Assembly (NCBI GenBank): GCA_020026285.1
Contig: JAHHQS010000172.1
Span: 1-7,540 of the forward strand
DNA from: Parabacteroides sp.
GTDB taxonomy: Bacteria; Bacteroidota; Bacteroidia; Bacteroidales; Tannerellaceae
Length of the DNA stretch: 7,540 nucleotides
Reading direction: 5' to 3'
A program made the position numbers and the translations under genes. Under the pieces are notes generated by a model that saw nothing but the letters and a program-made list of their open reading frames with translations, was not told the DNA's origin and did not search any database. The stretch's first letter is position 1. Each line of letters opens with the position of its first letter. Positions 6,060 to 7,540 of the stretch are shown here, piece by piece.

Positions 6060-7406
6060 ATGACAGAAATAACAAAGGAGTATATAGAAGATCTGAAGAA
6101 GATTATTGAGGAAAAAAACGATGTCAAGGCAAAAGCAATTTTAAAAGATCTATATCCGGCTGATATAGCTGAGATTTATCAATATTTGAATTTGCAGGAA
6201 GCCATTTATCTATACATGTTGATGGATGGTGAACAGGCCGCGGATGTGTTGATGGAGCTTGACGAGGAAGATCGTCATAAATTGTTGAAAGAACTTCCGA
6301 ACGAATTGATTGCAAAGCGTTTCGTTGATAATATGGAAACGGACGATGCGGTTGATTTGATGCGTGAATTGGATGAAGATACGCAGGAGGAGATTCTGTC
6401 GCATATCCAGGATGTCGAGCAGGCTGGCGATATTGTTGATTTGTTGAAATATGATGAGGATTCTGCCGGTGGTTTGATGGGTACTGAAATGATCGTTGTT
6501 AACGAGAATTGGAGTATGCCCAAATGTATTGATGAAATGCGTAAGCAAGCTGAAGAGGTAAGTGAAATTCATTATGTTTATGTGGTTGACGATGATGAAC
6601 GTTTGAAAGGTGTTCTTCCTTTGAAGAAACTGATAACGAATCCTTCTGTGTCTAAAATAAAACATGTGATGAAAAAAGATCCTATTGCCGTCAGAGAGGG
6701 TGATAGTATTGAGGAGGTTACAGAAGCAATCGAAAAGTACGATTTGGTGGCTATTCCCGTTATTGATAGTATCGGTCGACTGGTGGGACGTATTACGATT
6801 GACGACGTTATGGATGAAGTCCGTGAACAACATGAACGTGACTATCAGTTGGCTTCCGGTATCTCTCAGGATGTGGAAACTTCGGATAATGTATTTACTC
6901 AAACTGCCGCCCGTTTGCCATGGCTTCTGATAGGGATGATTGGTGGATTGAGTAACTCCATTATATTAGGCGGTTTTGAGAACAGTTTTGTTACAAATCC
7001 AAAGATGGCCTTGTTTATACCGTTGATTGGTGGTACGGGTGGTAACGTCGGCATTCAATCTTCAGCCATTGTCGTTCAAGGCCTGGCAAATCACTCGTTG
7101 AAAGAGGGAAATATATTTACTCAGATATTAAAGGAGTCGATAGTATCTGTTATCAATGCCAGTATAATCAGTCTGATTGTTTTTGGCTATAACTTTTTGA
7201 TGTTAGGCGATCGGGCGATTACAGCATCCGTCTCCTTGAGTTTGTTTGCCGTTATCATGTTTGCTAGTATCTTCGGAACGGTAGTTCCTCTGTTTCTGGA
7301 TAAGATAAATATCGATCCGGCTTTGGCAACAGGTCCGTTTATTACAATATCAAATGATATTATAGGTATGTTGATCTATATGTTTATGGTTTCAGCGTTA
7401 ACTTGA
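6060..7406 (+). CDS. mgtE: Magnesium transporter MgtE
   Basis: A homodimeric, Mg2+-gated magnesium channel/transporter of the inner membrane. At 448 residues it matches the family length. The N-terminal superhelical MgtE_N domain covers about 1-135, is rich in Asp and Glu, and ends in DSAGGLMGTEM (134-144). Two CBS domains follow (about 140-200 and 203-258), then the connecting helix (about 250-280). The C-terminal pore domain has five membrane segments (about 285-305, 316-342, 353-380, 389-414, 425-447) with GGTGGNVGIQSSAI (324-337) and DPALATGPFITISNDIIG (419-436), the latter including the conserved pore Asp433. In the family the cytosolic domains bind Mg2+ and close the pore when the ion is plentiful, so control is largely at the protein level. 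The short 72-base gap is too small for an M-box Mg2+ riboswitch. A strong terminator follows the gene. Confidence 0.97.
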   Translation: MTEITKEYIEDLKKIIEEKNDVKAKAILKDLYPADIAEIYQYLNLQEAIYLYMLMDGEQAADVLMELDEEDRHKLLKELPNELIAKRFVDNMETDDAVDLMRELDEDTQEEILSHIQDVEQAGDIVDLLKYDEDSAGGLMGTEMIVVNENWSMPKCIDEMRKQAEEVSEIHYVYVVDDDERLKGVLPLKKLITNPSVSKIKHVMKKDPIAVREGDSIEEVTEAIEKYDLVAIPVIDSIGRLVGRITIDDVMDEVREQHERDYQLASGISQDVETSDNVFTQTAARLPWLLIGMIGGLSNSIILGGFENSFVTNPKMALFIPLIGGTGGNVGIQSSAIVVQGLANHSLKEGNIFTQILKESIVSVINASIISLIVFGYNFLMLGDRAITASVSLSLFAVIMFASIFGTVVPLFLDKINIDPALATGPFITISNDIIGMLIYMFMVSALT

Positions 7407-7428
7407 AAAAAAGTTCAGATGTTTTTAT

Positions 7429-7470
7429 AAAAAGCTTTGACCCTTTTGCGAAAAGGTCAAAGCTTTTTTT
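7429..7470 (+). terminator. Strong intrinsic terminator after mgtE
   Basis: The arms AAAAAGCTTTGACC (7429-7442) and GGTCAAAGCTTTTT (7455-7468) pair perfectly over 14 bp. The stem extends by four more A-T pairs past one bulged C, closing on a GCG loop. Seven T residues (7464-7470) end it on the + strand. It begins 22 bases after the mgtE stop and closes the rsmA-mgtE unit. The remaining bases to the window end show no gene. Confidence 0.92.
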
Positions 7471-7540
7471 ATTTACTTCTTTAGACTGACCTTTACTGGA
7501 AATGGTTTACAGTTTTTGATTAATTACTAATTGAGATTTA

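Noticed and set aside
6210..6902. Open frame of 230 codons on the minus strand inside mgtE
   Set aside because: It is fully antisense to a clearly conserved MgtE protein, rich in His, Ile, Phe and Asn as expected for the complement of acidic codons, and has no recognisable motif.
1..7540. Defence island, CRISPR, toxin-antitoxin, prophage or transposon
   Set aside because: No direct-repeat array, transposase, integrase, nuclease, reverse transcriptase or small paired genes were seen on either strand.

Overview
The window looks like chromosomal DNA from a member of the Bacteroidales (Bacteroides or Parabacteroides-like; the genus is a guess). Reasons are the low G+C content, the lack of Shine-Dalgarno sequences ahead of the starts, TAnnTTTG-type -7 promoter elements, a secreted protein with a type IX secretion-like C-terminal domain, and Bacteroidetes-flavoured housekeeping proteins such as RsmA with an NYPYNIS motif and a flippase-like membrane protein next to it.

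Layout. Bases 1-140 are an AT-rich leader. 141-1874 (+) encodes a large secreted or surface protein of unknown function with a signal peptide, Bacteroidetes surface-protein motifs and a T9SS type A-like C-terminus. It runs convergently into a small exported rhodanese-domain protein (2011-2454, -), with a strong hairpin terminator between them. Next on the minus strand are a cytosolic M20C aminoacyl-histidine dipeptidase (pepD, 2563-4017) and an eight-helix flippase-like/LPG-synthase-TM-family membrane protein (4109-5101). A very stable terminator separates pepD from the rhodanese gene, so the rhodanese is probably its own transcript. A 91-bp divergent promoter region (5102-5192) separates the flippase-like gene from rsmA (5193-5987, +), which is followed by mgtE (6060-7406, +) and a strong terminator at 7429-7470.

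Functionally this is mostly ordinary housekeeping: peptide recycling (PepD), 30S ribosome maturation (RsmA), Mg2+ uptake (MgtE) and a probable envelope lipid/polyprenyl-related membrane protein. The secreted protein at the left edge is more AT-rich and is the only accessory-looking gene. I see no tRNA, rRNA, CRISPR array, insertion sequence, phage gene or defence system, and no convincing undescribed multi-gene system. The most curious non-coding structure is a symmetric pair of 16-bp AT palindromes around the two opposed -7 elements between the flippase-like gene and rsmA. No gap between genes exceeds about 150 bases.
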